The notes under the pieces were generated by a model. That model did no database searches and had not been told where the DNA came from. It saw nothing but the letters and a program-made list of their open reading frames with translations. A DNA stretch of 64,000 nt from Yersinia thracica (lineage in GTDB: Bacteria > Pseudomonadota > Gammaproteobacteria > Enterobacterales > Enterobacteriaceae): NCBI RefSeq assembly GCF_902170565.1, contig NZ_CABHXX010000110.1:82610-146609 (forward strand), in the 5' to 3' direction. This document shows positions 7,526 through 16,360 of this stretch, one piece after another (position 1 is the first letter of the stretch; the number at the start of each line of letters is the position of its first letter). A program made the position numbers and the translations under genes.

Positions 7526-10255
7526 TCACTGCCACCCATATCTCCTCACGAACCAGCCTTTCACTCGCTGTGTCGTCACCATATAACCGCTCAAAATCAA
7601 AATCAGCCATGGGAAGTAAGACAGTGGCAGCGCCTGTAATTGCAGGAATCCGGCCAGTGGCGAGAAAGTCAGCCCGATACCGACCACCACCACCGCCAAT
7701 GTCATCAAACACAGTGGCCATGAGGCGCGGCTCTGAATAAACGGAATTTTACGGGTACGAATCATATGCACAATTAAGGTCTGGGACAGCAGCCCCTCGA
7801 CGAACCAGCCGGACTGGAACAATGTTTGCATTTCGGGTGTATTGGCTTTAAATACCCACCACATCAGGCTGAAAGTCAAAACATCAAAGATTGAACTTAT
7901 CGGCCCAAAGAACACCATAAATCGCCCTAAATCACCGGCGTTCCAGCGTTGTGGCTTTGCCAGTTGCTCTTCGTCGACATTATCAAATGGAATGGCAATC
8001 TGGGAAATATCGTACATCAGGTTTTGGATCAGCAAATGCAGCGGCAACATCGGTAAGAAGGGTAAAAATGCACTGGCAATCAGCACACTGAAAACATTAC
8101 CGAAGTTGGAGCTGGCCGTCATTTTGATGTATTTCAGCATGTTGGCAAAAGTACGGCGGCCCTCTATCACCCCCTGTTCCAGCACCATCAAGCTCTTTTC
8201 CAGCAAAATAATATCAGCCGCTTCTTTGGCAATATCCACCGCCGAATCCACTGAAATCCCGATATCTGCTGCCCGCAGTGCCGGGGCATCATTGATGCCA
8301 TCCCCCATAAATCCCACCACATGGCCCGCATTGCGTAGGTTTTGCACGATGCGCTCTTTATGCATTGGTGTCAGTTTGGCGAACAGGGTGGTGGTGCGGG
8401 TCGCTTCGGTCAGCTCCGCTTCGCTCATCTGCTCGATATCACTGCCGCGTAAGACTCGCTCGACAGACAGCCCGACGTCTTTACACACTTTACGCGCCAC
8501 TAACTCATTGTCGCCAGTCAGAATTTTGACGTTGACGCCACTGTTTTTCAACGCCAGTAGCGCGGGCGCGGTGCTCTCTTTTGGCGGATCGAGGAAAGCG
8601 ATATAGCCTTCAAGAATCAGGTCATATTCGTCGATAACTGCATAATCTCGTTGATATGCTGGCAAAATCCGTGTCGCGACGGCCACCACTCGCAGCCCTT
8701 GCTGGTTCTGTTCATCAGTAATGCGGCGAATGCGCGCCAGCAGCGCGTCAGTCAATGGGATAACGTCGTCTCCTTGGCGGACATGGCGGCAAATAGACAG
8801 CATTTCTTCCAATGCGCCTTTGCAGATTAGCTCGTGATAATCCGATTGGTCGCTGACCACCACGGACATGCGGCGGCGCTCAAAATCAAATGGAATTTCA
8901 TCGATTTTGCGATAACCCGCCAGTGTGTCGGCAGATTGAGATTCTGCGGTGGCGGAATCACTCATGGACGAAAGCACCGCTACATCCAGCAGGTTTTTCA
9001 GCCCGGTTTGATAGTAACTATTGAGCCAGGCATAGCGCAGTACCCGCTCACAATTGGCACCAAACACGTCGGTGTGGCTCTCCAGCACAATCTTATCTTG
9101 GGTCAAAGTGCCGGTCTTATCAGTGCACAAAACATCCATCGCGCCAAAATTTTGGATAGCATCCAGCCGCTTGACGATGACTTTTTGTTTTGACAGCTTC
9201 ACCGCCCCTTTTGCCAATGTCGATGTGACGATCATTGGCAGCATTTCTGGGGTCAAACCCACGGCGACCGAGAGGGCAAACAGCGCGGCCTCCCACCAGT
9301 CACCTTTAGTAAAACCATTGATTAGCAATACAATTGGCGTCATAACCAACATAAAGCGGATCAACAACCAACTGACTTTACTGATGCCGCTTTGGAAAGC
9401 ATTGGGTTGCTCATCCTGATGAGTTACGCGCTCAGCCAGTAAGCCAAAATAAGTTTGGTTACCGGTGCCAATGACGATGGCGAGCGCAGAGCCGCTCACC
9501 ACATTGGTGCCCATAAAGCACAGGGTATCCCGCTCCAATGGGTTCTGCTCATCACATTCACGGCATTGTGCGACTTTCTCGACCGGCAGCGATTCTCCCG
9601 TCAGGGCGGCCTGGCTGATAAACAGGTCTTTCGCCACCAGAATACGGAGATCCGCCGGGATCATGTCGCCGGCCGACAGTTTAATAATATCGCCCGGCAC
9701 TAACTGGGAAATCGGCAGCTCGCGATGTTCACTTTTTCCAGTATGAGCATCACTGCGCAGCACCGTGGCGGTATTGCTGACCATGGCTTTCAGGGTATCT
9801 GCTGCGCGGTTAGAGCGGGCTTCCTGAATAAAATGCATCAGGGTGGAAATCAATACCATGGCACCAATCACCAGTGCGGCGGTGAGATCTTCCGTGGCGT
9901 AAGAAATCAGAGCCAGAATGGTCAATAGTAAGTTAAAAGGATTGCGATAACAGTGCCATAGGTGAACCCACCACGGCGTAGCTTGCTGATTTTCAATCAG
10001 ATTACTGCCACTGTTTAGACGAATGGCCTCGGCTTCCTGTTCAGTCAGCCCCTCAGGGTGACTCTGAAAACGTTGATAAAGTTGCTGGGGCGTTTCATTG
10101 GCACACTGCAAATGCTGTAGAGTCAGGTCTGCCGGGATATGGGCCGCACTTCCGGCAGAAAGCCCATCTAGCATGGTTTCCCGGCGGATCAAGCGGCGGG
10201 GCAGGTTACGGCTCAATATATTGAGCAATTGTCGAGTGAAATTTTTAACTTGCAT
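7526..10255 (-). CDS. mgtA: Magnesium-translocating P-type ATPase (MgtA/MgtB)
   Basis: A 909-residue P3B-type ATPase importing Mg2+ across the inner membrane. Motifs in order: TGES in the actuator domain (about 220), the phosphorylated aspartate in CTDKTGTLT (about 378), KGALEE in the nucleotide domain, and MGDGINDAPAL in the hinge (about 650). Ten membrane segments are expected, including LTPEMLP before the P domain and the C-terminal group from about 700. The whole length aligns from memory with enteric MgtA (898) and MgtB (908). It stands alone, without mgtC, so mgtA is preferred over mgtB. AAGG lies 10 bases before the ATG. The gene is transcribed divergently from treR, with a PhoP box and a leader of about 450 bases. 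Confidence 0.93.
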   Translation of the reverse strand: MQVKNFTRQLLNILSRNLPRRLIRRETMLDGLSAGSAAHIPADLTLQHLQCANETPQQLYQRFQSHPEGLTEQEAEAIRLNSGSNLIENQQATPWWVHLWHCYRNPFNLLLTILALISYATEDLTAALVIGAMVLISTLMHFIQEARSNRAADTLKAMVSNTATVLRSDAHTGKSEHRELPISQLVPGDIIKLSAGDMIPADLRILVAKDLFISQAALTGESLPVEKVAQCRECDEQNPLERDTLCFMGTNVVSGSALAIVIGTGNQTYFGLLAERVTHQDEQPNAFQSGISKVSWLLIRFMLVMTPIVLLINGFTKGDWWEAALFALSVAVGLTPEMLPMIVTSTLAKGAVKLSKQKVIVKRLDAIQNFGAMDVLCTDKTGTLTQDKIVLESHTDVFGANCERVLRYAWLNSYYQTGLKNLLDVAVLSSMSDSATAESQSADTLAGYRKIDEIPFDFERRRMSVVVSDQSDYHELICKGALEEMLSICRHVRQGDDVIPLTDALLARIRRITDEQNQQGLRVVAVATRILPAYQRDYAVIDEYDLILEGYIAFLDPPKESTAPALLALKNSGVNVKILTGDNELVARKVCKDVGLSVERVLRGSDIEQMSEAELTEATRTTTLFAKLTPMHKERIVQNLRNAGHVVGFMGDGINDAPALRAADIGISVDSAVDIAKEAADIILLEKSLMVLEQGVIEGRRTFANMLKYIKMTASSNFGNVFSVLIASAFLPFLPMLPLHLLIQNLMYDISQIAIPFDNVDEEQLAKPQRWNAGDLGRFMVFFGPISSIFDVLTFSLMWWVFKANTPEMQTLFQSGWFVEGLLSQTLIVHMIRTRKIPFIQSRASWPLCLMTLAVVVVGIGLTFSPLAGFLQLQALPLSYFPWLILILSGYMVTTQRVKGWFVRRYGWQ

Positions 10256-10440
10256 GGTTCAAACCTTACTGTCACGCCCTGAAGTTTTTTATTGAATGAA
10301 CTTCAGATTGCACCCACGGCAAACCTGCCGTAGAAAGGGCAAAATATCATCAGCAGAAACCAACGCAGGGGAGATGCGCAGTGACTGCCTATCGGATTAT
10401 TATTATCCAATAAGGCAACCACGTCAGACGGAGGATGACC

Positions 10441-10542
10441 TTATCGGTACACCCAAAGGGTGCAGATCGAGGGAGCAGGGTCCACTGGGTAATTAACCTC
10501 CGGCGAGTGAAGAATCTTTTTGCTAGAGCGCGGCGCTATCAT
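10441..10542 (-). CDS. Candidate proline-containing leader peptide in mgtA leader (MgtL-like)
   Basis: A 33-codon frame starts at ATG 10542 and ends at TAA 10443-10441. An internal GTG at 10485 gives a 14-residue version beginning (M)DPAPS, which resembles the Asp/Glu-Pro alternation at the start of enteric MgtL; GGAGG (10501-10497) lies 11 bases before that GTG. The hairpin CACCC/GGGTG lies inside the last codons, so ribosome position would change folding. Too short for statistical coding evidence, so this is a hypothesis. Confidence 0.35.
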   Translation of the reverse strand: MIAPRSSKKILHSPEVNYPVDPAPSICTLWVYR

Positions 10543-10552
10543 GCTCAAGCAG

Positions 10553-10648
10553 CTATACAGAATTCAGATCTTTGCCACGGCAAAAATCACCCCAACGGCC
10601 ATATAATCCGTTAGAGTAACAACATGTTGCCGGTGATGGGGATATCAT
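10553..10648 (-). CDS. Second candidate leader peptide in mgtA leader
   Basis: A 31-codon frame from ATG 10648 to TAG 10555-10553, beginning MISPSPATCCYS. It starts about 60 bases after the predicted transcription start, close to the position of mgtL in E. coli, and has prolines at positions 4 and 6. No clear ribosome binding site was found, so it may be chance. Confidence 0.25.
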   Translation of the reverse strand: MISPSPATCCYSNGLYGRWGDFCRGKDLNSV

Positions 10649-10713
10649 GCGCTGAGTCTGATTCTGCACATGTAAGGCTTCCCACAACTTCAGTAAATAT
10701 AAATAATCAGTTT

Positions 10714-10748
10714 ATTATATGTATTCAAACCTAAACATTAGGTAAACC
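10714..10748 (-). promoter_or_regulatory. PhoP box and -10 element of mgtA promoter
   Basis: On the minus strand GGTTTA (10748-10743), five bases, TGTTTA (10737-10732), then exactly 12 bases, then TATAAT (10719-10714). This matches the known PhoP direct repeat (T/G)GTTTA-N5-(T/G)GTTTA placed over the -35 region of class I PhoP-activated promoters such as mgtA. The box ends one base before the treR ATG at 10749 on the other strand, so PhoP binding could also touch treR expression. Confidence 0.85.
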
Positions 10749-11696
10749 ATGCAAAACCGTTTGACCATTAAGGACATTGCCCGCATGAGTGGAGTTGGAA
10801 AATCCACGGTCTCAAGGGTCTTGAATAACGAAAGTAGCGTCAGCCCACAGACTCGTGAGCGGGTCGAGGCGGTTATTCGTCAGCAGGGATTTACCCCATC
10901 GAAATCGGCCCGCGCGATGCGGGGTCAGAGTGATAAAGTGGTGGGGATTATTGTCTCGCGTCTGGATTCCCCGTCTGAGAATCAGGCGGTGCGTACCATG
11001 TTGCCGCTGTTTTATCAGCAAGGTTACGACCCTATTTTGATGGAAAGCCAGTTTGACCCCGAGCTGGTCAGCGAGCATTTGCATGTTTTACAACAGCGCC
11101 ATGTCGATGGCGTCATTCTTTTTGGTTTCACCGGCTTAACCGCAGAAATGCTCGCGCCGTGGCAGGAAAAAATGGTGGTATTGGCGCGAGAATATGCCGG
11201 TTTTTCTTCGGTTTGTTATGACGATGAAGGGGCGGTGCGCCTCTTGATGGATAAACTACGTCAGACCGGACATCGCCATATCAGTTATATCGGGGTGCAG
11301 CCCTCGGATGCCACGACCGGCATGCGCCGTCACCAATCCTATCTCGATTACTGCCAGCAACATGGCCTGACTCCCATTGTCGCGTTGGGTGAATTGAGCT
11401 ATCAAAGTGGCTTTCTGCTCGCGCCTCAAGTGATAAAACCGGATACCTCCGCGCTAGTCTGTGCCTCTGATACCATAGCAATGGGGGTTAGTAAGTACTT
11501 GCAGCAGCAAGGGCAGCAAAATATCCAGGTTTGTGGCATCGGGAATACCCCGCTGTTGAGCTTTTTGTTTCCTAATAGCCTGTCAGTCGAGCTGGGTTAT
11601 GGTAGCGCCGGTGCGAAAGCGGCATCGCAACTGCTTGATCAACTTAATCATCATCAGCCCATTCAACAAATTATCATTCCCGGTCAATTAGCTTGA
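10749..11696 (+). CDS. treR: Trehalose operon repressor, LacI family
   Basis: A 315-residue LacI/GalR repressor, the same length as E. coli TreR and recognisable along its whole length. The N-terminal helix-turn-helix (TIKDIARMSGVGKSTVSRVL, residues 6-25) is followed by a hinge and a periplasmic-binding-protein-like core from about residue 62 that binds trehalose 6-phosphate as inducer. The start context TTAGGTAAACC before the ATG is weak. It lies 312 bases before treB, whose upstream region holds the matching operator. The upstream side is shared with the mgtA PhoP box. Confidence 0.95.
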   Translation: MQNRLTIKDIARMSGVGKSTVSRVLNNESSVSPQTRERVEAVIRQQGFTPSKSARAMRGQSDKVVGIIVSRLDSPSENQAVRTMLPLFYQQGYDPILMESQFDPELVSEHLHVLQQRHVDGVILFGFTGLTAEMLAPWQEKMVVLAREYAGFSSVCYDDEGAVRLLMDKLRQTGHRHISYIGVQPSDATTGMRRHQSYLDYCQQHGLTPIVALGELSYQSGFLLAPQVIKPDTSALVCASDTIAMGVSKYLQQQGQQNIQVCGIGNTPLLSFLFPNSLSVELGYGSAGAKAASQLLDQLNHHQPIQQIIIPGQLA

Positions 11697-12008
11697 TACT
11701 TCTTATCCCATAGTGATGTTCCCTGTCATTTCATCTTGAGGGGACATTTCTGGCGCGGGTAGATTTTTGACGAAAAATCACACAAAAAATTATCAAATTG
11801 TGATCTTGAACCCAAGTTGGGAACGTTCCCATTCCATAAAAATAAATACCTAGCTAGTCTTTAATTAGCTGAATATATAAGCAGCTATCATTTTTATGGC
11901 CTACGTTTATTTTTAATTTGTTTTTTGTTCAAGACAGAATGGACAGATTTTTTTAAAAAAAACCTACAATTCAATACGCTATCTCACCTTTACGAAAGGT
12001 ATGTTGAA
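11697..12008 (+). promoter_or_regulatory. treBC control region with TreR operator
   Basis: GGGAACGTTCCC at 11819-11830 is a perfect 12-base palindrome identical to the known E. coli TreR operator core. Upstream, TGTGATCTTGA at about 11800-11810 fits one CRP half site, and TTGACGAAAAATCACAC (11767-11783) resembles a CRP site with one extra spacer base. These suggest induction by trehalose and catabolite activation. No further coding is seen in this gap. Confidence 0.8.
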
Positions 12009-13424
12009 ATGAGCAAAGTAAAACAACAAGACATCGATCAATTGATCGTACTGGTGGGAGGCAGAGAAAATATTGCCACCGTCAGCCACTGCATTACCCG
12101 GTTACGTTTTGTGCTAAATGATCCAGCGAAAGCCTTTCCCAAAGAAATAGAAAAGCTGTCGATGGTCAAAGGCTGCTTTACCAATGCCGGGCAATTTCAA
12201 GTGGTTATCGGGCCGGAAGTTGATGATTACTACCAGGCGCTGATTGCTAAAATTGGTCAGAATGAAGTGGATAAAGAACAAACCAAGCTGGCCGCGCGGC
12301 AGAATATGACCTGGTTTGAGCGCGGTATTTCTCACTTTGCCGAAATTTTCTTCCCCCTGTTACCCGCATTGATCAGCGGCGGCTTGATCCTCGGTTTCCG
12401 TAATGTGATCGGCGACATCCCAATGTCGGAGGGCAAAACGCTGGCACAGATGTACCCGGCGTGGAAAACCATTTACGACTTCCTTTGGTTGCTGGGCGAA
12501 GCCATCTTCTTCTACCTGCCAGTGGCTATCTGTTGGTCAACCGTGAAGAAAATGGGCGGCACACCCGTCTTGGGGATTGTACTGGGGATTACGTTGGTTT
12601 CTCCGCAGTTAATGAACTCCTATCAACTAGGGCAACAAATTCCTGAAGTTTGGGACTTCGGCTGGTTCACCATTCAAAAAGTGGGTTATCAAGCGCAGGT
12701 TATCCCCTCTATTCTGGCTGGTTTAGCGCTGGGCTGGATTGAAACCAATCTGAAAAAAATTATTCCCGCTTATCTTTACTTAGTTATCGTGCCGGTGGTG
12801 TCCTTGTTGCTGGCCGTGTTCCTTGCTCATACTTTGATTGGGCCATTTGGCCGCATGATTGGTGATGGTGTGGCATGGGGCGTGAAAGCAGTGATGACCG
12901 GCAGTTTCGCCCCTATTGGCGCTGCGCTGTTTGGTTTCCTGTATGCGCCGCTAGTGATAACCGGGGTGCATCAAACTACACTGGCCATTGATATGCAGAT
13001 GATTCAGAGCATGGGCGGCACACCCGTTTGGCCGTTGATTGCCTTGTCGAATATCGCGCAAGCTTCTGCGGTGCTGGGTATTATCATTATCAGCCGTAAG
13101 ATAAACGAGCGCGAAATTTCTGTCCCAGCGGCGATTTCCGCCTATCTCGGTGTGACTGAACCCGCCATGTACGGTATTAACTTGAAATATCGTTTCCCAA
13201 TGCTGTGCGCCATGATTGGTTCTGGGCTGGCGGGCCTGATTTGCGGGCTGACCGGAGTGATGGCCAATGGTATTGGCGTCGGTGGGTTGCCGGGTATTTT
13301 ATCCATCAAACCACAGTTCTGGGCGATTTATTCTCTGGCAATGCTGGTGGCGATTGTGGTGCCGCTGGTACTGACTATTTTGGTTTATAAACGCAAAGAC
13401 AGTCGCGGCGAATTGCCGGTCTGA
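12009..13424 (+). CDS. treB: PTS trehalose transporter subunit IIBC
   Basis: A 471-residue PTS permease that imports trehalose as trehalose 6-phosphate. The EIIB domain occupies about residues 1-90 with the phosphocysteine in VSHCITRLRF near residue 26; the EIIC domain follows with about ten membrane segments and the sugar-site motif GVTEPAMYGINL near 380. There is no EIIA domain, so EIIA-Glc must serve it, as in E. coli. The ATG at 12009 is chosen because AAAGG lies 9 bases before it and the protein then begins MSKVKQQDIDQ like enteric TreB; the frame remains open upstream to 11925 but that extension is AT-rich and unlike the family. Confidence 0.95.
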   Translation: MSKVKQQDIDQLIVLVGGRENIATVSHCITRLRFVLNDPAKAFPKEIEKLSMVKGCFTNAGQFQVVIGPEVDDYYQALIAKIGQNEVDKEQTKLAARQNMTWFERGISHFAEIFFPLLPALISGGLILGFRNVIGDIPMSEGKTLAQMYPAWKTIYDFLWLLGEAIFFYLPVAICWSTVKKMGGTPVLGIVLGITLVSPQLMNSYQLGQQIPEVWDFGWFTIQKVGYQAQVIPSILAGLALGWIETNLKKIIPAYLYLVIVPVVSLLLAVFLAHTLIGPFGRMIGDGVAWGVKAVMTGSFAPIGAALFGFLYAPLVITGVHQTTLAIDMQMIQSMGGTPVWPLIALSNIAQASAVLGIIIISRKINEREISVPAAISAYLGVTEPAMYGINLKYRFPMLCAMIGSGLAGLICGLTGVMANGIGVGGLPGILSIKPQFWAIYSLAMLVAIVVPLVLTILVYKRKDSRGELPV

Positions 13425-13434
13425 ATCCTGAACC

Positions 13435-13460
13435 TCCGCCAGCGGTTATTCTCTGGCGGA
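13435..13460 (+). other. Intergenic hairpin between treB and treC
   Basis: TCCGCCAG (13435-13442) pairs perfectly with CTGGCGGA (13453-13460) across a 10-base loop. No T run follows at once, but a repeated CTCAATTTT, pyrimidine-rich stretch occupies 13500-13530. A processing or stability element giving unequal treB and treC levels is likely. Confidence 0.55.
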
Positions 13461-13548
13461 ATGATGTTCAGGTGACGCTATTTTCTAGTGAACTTATTTT
13501 CTCAATTTTCTCAATTTTTTCGGTTTTTTCTACAAATAAGAGTCTGTT

Positions 13549-15213
13549 ATGAATAATCCTATCCCTTGGTGGCAAAACGGCGTCATTTATCAGATTTACC
13601 CGAAGAGTTTTCAGGACAGTACCGGTAATGGCTACGGCGACTTGGCGGGGGTGACGCAACGGCTGGATTATCTGCAAAAGCTGGGGGTTGATGCCATCTG
13701 GCTGACGCCAGTTTATGTCTCGCCACAAGTGGATAACGGCTATGACGTTGCGGATTATTGCGCTATTGATCCGGCTTACGGCACCTTGGATGACTTCAAA
13801 ACTCTGGTGGAACAAGCCCATCAACGGGGCATTCGTATCGTGATGGATATGGTATTCAACCATACGTCCACTGAACATGCTTGGTTTAAAGCATCGCAAG
13901 ACCGCAACAGCCCTTACCGCCAGTTTTATATTTGGCGTGATGGAGAGGGCGACAATTTACCCAATAACTGGCGCTCTAAATTTGGCGGTAATGCCTGGCA
14001 ATGGCACGCGGCCAGTGGTCAGTATTATCTGCATTTATTTGCCACCGAACAGGCTGATCTCAACTGGGAACACCAACCGGTTCGCGACGAACTGAAAAAA
14101 GTGTGTGAGTTTTGGGCTGATATTGGCGTAGATGGTTTGCGCCTGGATGTGATTAATTTAGTATCCAAGCAGCAAGACTTCCCTGATGATTTCGATGGAG
14201 ATGGCCGCCGTTTCTATACCGATGGCCCACGTATCCACGAATTTTTACAAGAAATGAGCCGCGATGTGTTTCAGCCGCGCGGTCTAATGACAGTGGGGGA
14301 GATGTCTTCCACCCGCCTTGAACATTGCCAGCGCTATGCCGCATTGGGCGGTGACGAGCTGTCGATGACCTTTAATTTCCATCATTTGAAAGTGGATTAT
14401 CTCAAGGGTGAGAAATGGTCGCTGATGTCGCCGGATCGTGTCGAACTTAAACAGATTTTTAACCAGTGGCAGCAAGGAATGCATAACCGCGCGTGGAATG
14501 CGCTGTTCTGGTGTAATCACGACCAGCCGCGTATTGTTTCGCGTTTTGGTGATGAGGGTGTGTTGCGTTTACCTGCCGCCAAGATGCTGGCGATGGTGCT
14601 GCACGGTATGCAGGGCACACCTTATATTTATCAAGGCGAAGAGATTGGGATGACCAATCCAAACTTCAGTTCAATTGATCAATATCGTGATGTTGAAAGC
14701 CTGAATATGTTTGCCGAATTAAGTGCTAAAGGCCGCGATCCTGACGAGTTATTGGCGATTTTGGCGACCAAATCCCGCGATAATGGCCGCACTCCCATGC
14801 AATGGGATAGTCGCCCTAATGCCGGATTCAGCCAAGGGACACCGTGGATCGAGCCTTGCAGTAATTACACCCATATTAACGTCGAAACTGCGTTGGCAGA
14901 TGCCGATTCGGTGTTTTATGCCTATCAATATCTAATCGCTCTGCGCAAGCAGCACGATGTGTTCACTTTTGGTGATTATCGGGATCTTTGCCCGCAACAC
15001 ACTGATTTATGGTGTTATTTACGGAGTTGGCAAGGTAAGAAGTTGCTGGTGGTTGCGAACTTGAGTGGTGAACCACTGCAATGGCAGCCGGAGGGCATTG
15101 AGCTGGATGGTAACTGGCAGCTGTTGATGAGCAGCTATGGCGAAAGCGCTTTCCAGCCGCAGGAGATGGAATTGCGGGCCTATGAAGGGATTTATTGGAT
15201 TAGGGAAGATTGA
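13549..15213 (+). CDS. treC: Alpha,alpha-phosphotrehalase
   Basis: A 554-residue glycoside hydrolase family 13 enzyme that splits trehalose 6-phosphate into glucose and glucose 6-phosphate in the cytoplasm. Conserved blocks are seen in order: DMVFNH (about 100), the nucleophile aspartate in DGLRLDVIN (about 200), the acid/base glutamate in TVGEMSS (about 250), and NHDQPR (about 323). It begins WWQNGVIYQIYPKSFQD as in E. coli TreC and is nearly the same length. It is second in the treBC operon, 124 bases after treB. Confidence 0.96.
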   Translation: MNNPIPWWQNGVIYQIYPKSFQDSTGNGYGDLAGVTQRLDYLQKLGVDAIWLTPVYVSPQVDNGYDVADYCAIDPAYGTLDDFKTLVEQAHQRGIRIVMDMVFNHTSTEHAWFKASQDRNSPYRQFYIWRDGEGDNLPNNWRSKFGGNAWQWHAASGQYYLHLFATEQADLNWEHQPVRDELKKVCEFWADIGVDGLRLDVINLVSKQQDFPDDFDGDGRRFYTDGPRIHEFLQEMSRDVFQPRGLMTVGEMSSTRLEHCQRYAALGGDELSMTFNFHHLKVDYLKGEKWSLMSPDRVELKQIFNQWQQGMHNRAWNALFWCNHDQPRIVSRFGDEGVLRLPAAKMLAMVLHGMQGTPYIYQGEEIGMTNPNFSSIDQYRDVESLNMFAELSAKGRDPDELLAILATKSRDNGRTPMQWDSRPNAGFSQGTPWIEPCSNYTHINVETALADADSVFYAYQYLIALRKQHDVFTFGDYRDLCPQHTDLWCYLRSWQGKKLLVVANLSGEPLQWQPEGIELDGNWQLLMSSYGESAFQPQEMELRAYEGIYWIRED

Positions 15214-15219
15214 TATCCG

Positions 15220-15251
15220 AGCCTACTGCGGGTTTTCACCCGCTGTAGGCT
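15220..15251 (+). terminator. Hairpin terminator after treC
   Basis: A 14-base stem with one mismatch (15220-15233 with 15238-15251) and the loop TTTC lies 7 bases after the treC stop. The following tract has only scattered T, so the hairpin is strong but the U tail is poor. Confidence 0.5.
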
Positions 15252-15399
15252 GCTGGCAAACCTCTTTTATAGCCCGGAGACTGGCGGGGTGACCGCACCA
15301 ATGGGCGCTCCGACGGCTTATGCCGTTACGACCCATTCGGTACATTTCCCCGCGTATCAACTTTGTCAAGGGTCTGAGCCTACAGCTGTGACATCAGAA

Positions 15400-15786
15400 T
15401 TAACGACGTACCGCGATAGCTTCGATTTCGATTTTCACATCTTTTGGCAAACGGGCCACTTCGACACATGAGCGCGCAGGGAATGGCGCGTTGTGCTCTG
15501 CGAAGAACGCTTCGTAAGTGGCGTTAACTGTACTGAAATCATTCAAATCTTTAACGAATACCGTGGTTTTCACGATATCGGCCACTTTTAGGCCAGCAGC
15601 TTCGACAATGGCTTTCACATTTTCCAGTGATTGACGCGCTTGAGCTGAAACGTCATTGGCTACCAGACCGGTTTTCGGATCAACCGGGATCTGGCCGGAA
15701 GTGATGATCATGCTGCCCAGATCGACACCTTGAACATAAGGGCCAATGGCGGCAGGGGCGAGCTCAGTGCTGATAATGCGTGACAT
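15400..15786 (-). CDS. ridA: 2-iminobutanoate/2-iminopropanoate deaminase (RidA)
   Basis: A 128-residue YjgF/RidA protein, a trimeric cytoplasmic enzyme that hydrolyses reactive enamine/imine products of PLP dehydratases such as threonine dehydratase. The signature RSCVEVARLPKDVKIEIEA is near the C-terminus, with the arginine at about 105 that binds the carboxylate. CAGGAG lies 6 bases before the ATG. It lies downstream of pyrI on the same strand, as in other enteric genomes. Confidence 0.95.
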   Translation of the reverse strand: MSRIISTELAPAAIGPYVQGVDLGSMIITSGQIPVDPKTGLVANDVSAQARQSLENVKAIVEAAGLKVADIVKTTVFVKDLNDFSTVNATYEAFFAEHNAPFPARSCVEVARLPKDVKIEIEAIAVRR

Positions 15787-15883
15787 GGTGACTCCTGGTT
15801 ATCAAATATCATAATTAATTATCCCCATCATTATAAAGATGGAGCGAATTACAGCAACCCGCTTGCGGCTAATCTGCTTGTAA

Positions 15884-16348
15884 CTAATCTGCTTGTAATA
15901 CCACCTGGTGGTCGAACTCTTTCTCACAATATTTGCATTTAAGGTGAATTTCACCCTGCTTGGCTTTCACTTTAAAGCTGGAATCGACAGGCTCGTTGTG
16001 GCTGATACAGTTGCTATTAGGGCAGGTGAGTACGGCGTCGATATGCTCCGGTAGACTGAGCGTCAGCTTTTTGACCACTTCGTAATTATCAATGCGGTTG
16101 ACGGTAGCATCCGGGGCATACATCGCCAATTGGTTGGCTTGTTGCTCTGTCAGGAAGGTATTTTCTATTTTAATCAAATCCTTACGACCTGAGCGCTTAG
16201 AGGGTAAGTTCAACCCGATGGTAATACGCTGGTCAGTGGCCGTCAGTTTGAACAGCGACAGCAATTTGAACCCGATTTGCGCCGGAATATGGTCAATCAC
16301 GGTGCCGCATTTAATCGCTTCAACCTGTAGTTTGTAATCCTGAGTCAT
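15884..16348 (-). CDS. pyrI: Aspartate carbamoyltransferase regulatory chain
   Basis: A 154-residue regulatory subunit that binds CTP and ATP and pairs with PyrB. The N-terminal nucleotide domain carries [18 protein letters not shown], and the C-terminal zinc domain has four cysteines in CPNSNC and CKYCEK. The ATG at 16348 is chosen because GGGGG lies 7 bases before it; the frame upstream begins with TTG only. It is 12 bases downstream of pyrB. Confidence 0.96.
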   Translation of the reverse strand: MTQDYKLQVEAIKCGTVIDHIPAQIGFKLLSLFKLTATDQRITIGLNLPSKRSGRKDLIKIENTFLTEQQANQLAMYAPDATVNRIDNYEVVKKLTLSLPEHIDAVLTCPNSNCISHNEPVDSSFKVKAKQGEIHLKCKYCEKEFDHQVVLQAD

Positions 16349-16360
16349 GTTCAATCCCCC

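Larger units (their letters stand above)
10256..10707 (-). promoter_or_regulatory. Long mgtA 5' leader with hairpins (likely Mg2+/translation-responsive)
   Basis: From the predicted start near 10707 to the mgtA ATG there are about 450 untranslated bases, longer than the roughly 264-base leader known in E. coli and Salmonella. Hairpins seen on the minus strand: a stem at 10416-10387 (GCC and GGC ends, one bulge, loop AATAATA), a stem at 10462-10450 (CACCC/GGGTG), and CTGAAGTT (10306-10299) with AACTTCAG (10286-10279) just before the ribosome site. Enteric mgtA leaders control elongation through Mg2+, proline codons and Rho. The same logic is inferred here; the fold has not been computed. Confidence 0.65.

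Noticed and set aside
7842..8606. 254-codon plus-strand frame
   Set aside because: It is antisense to the well-supported mgtA coding sequence.
11925..12008. Upstream extension of treB
   Set aside because: The AT-rich 28 codons are unlike the family, and a good ribosome site precedes ATG 12009.
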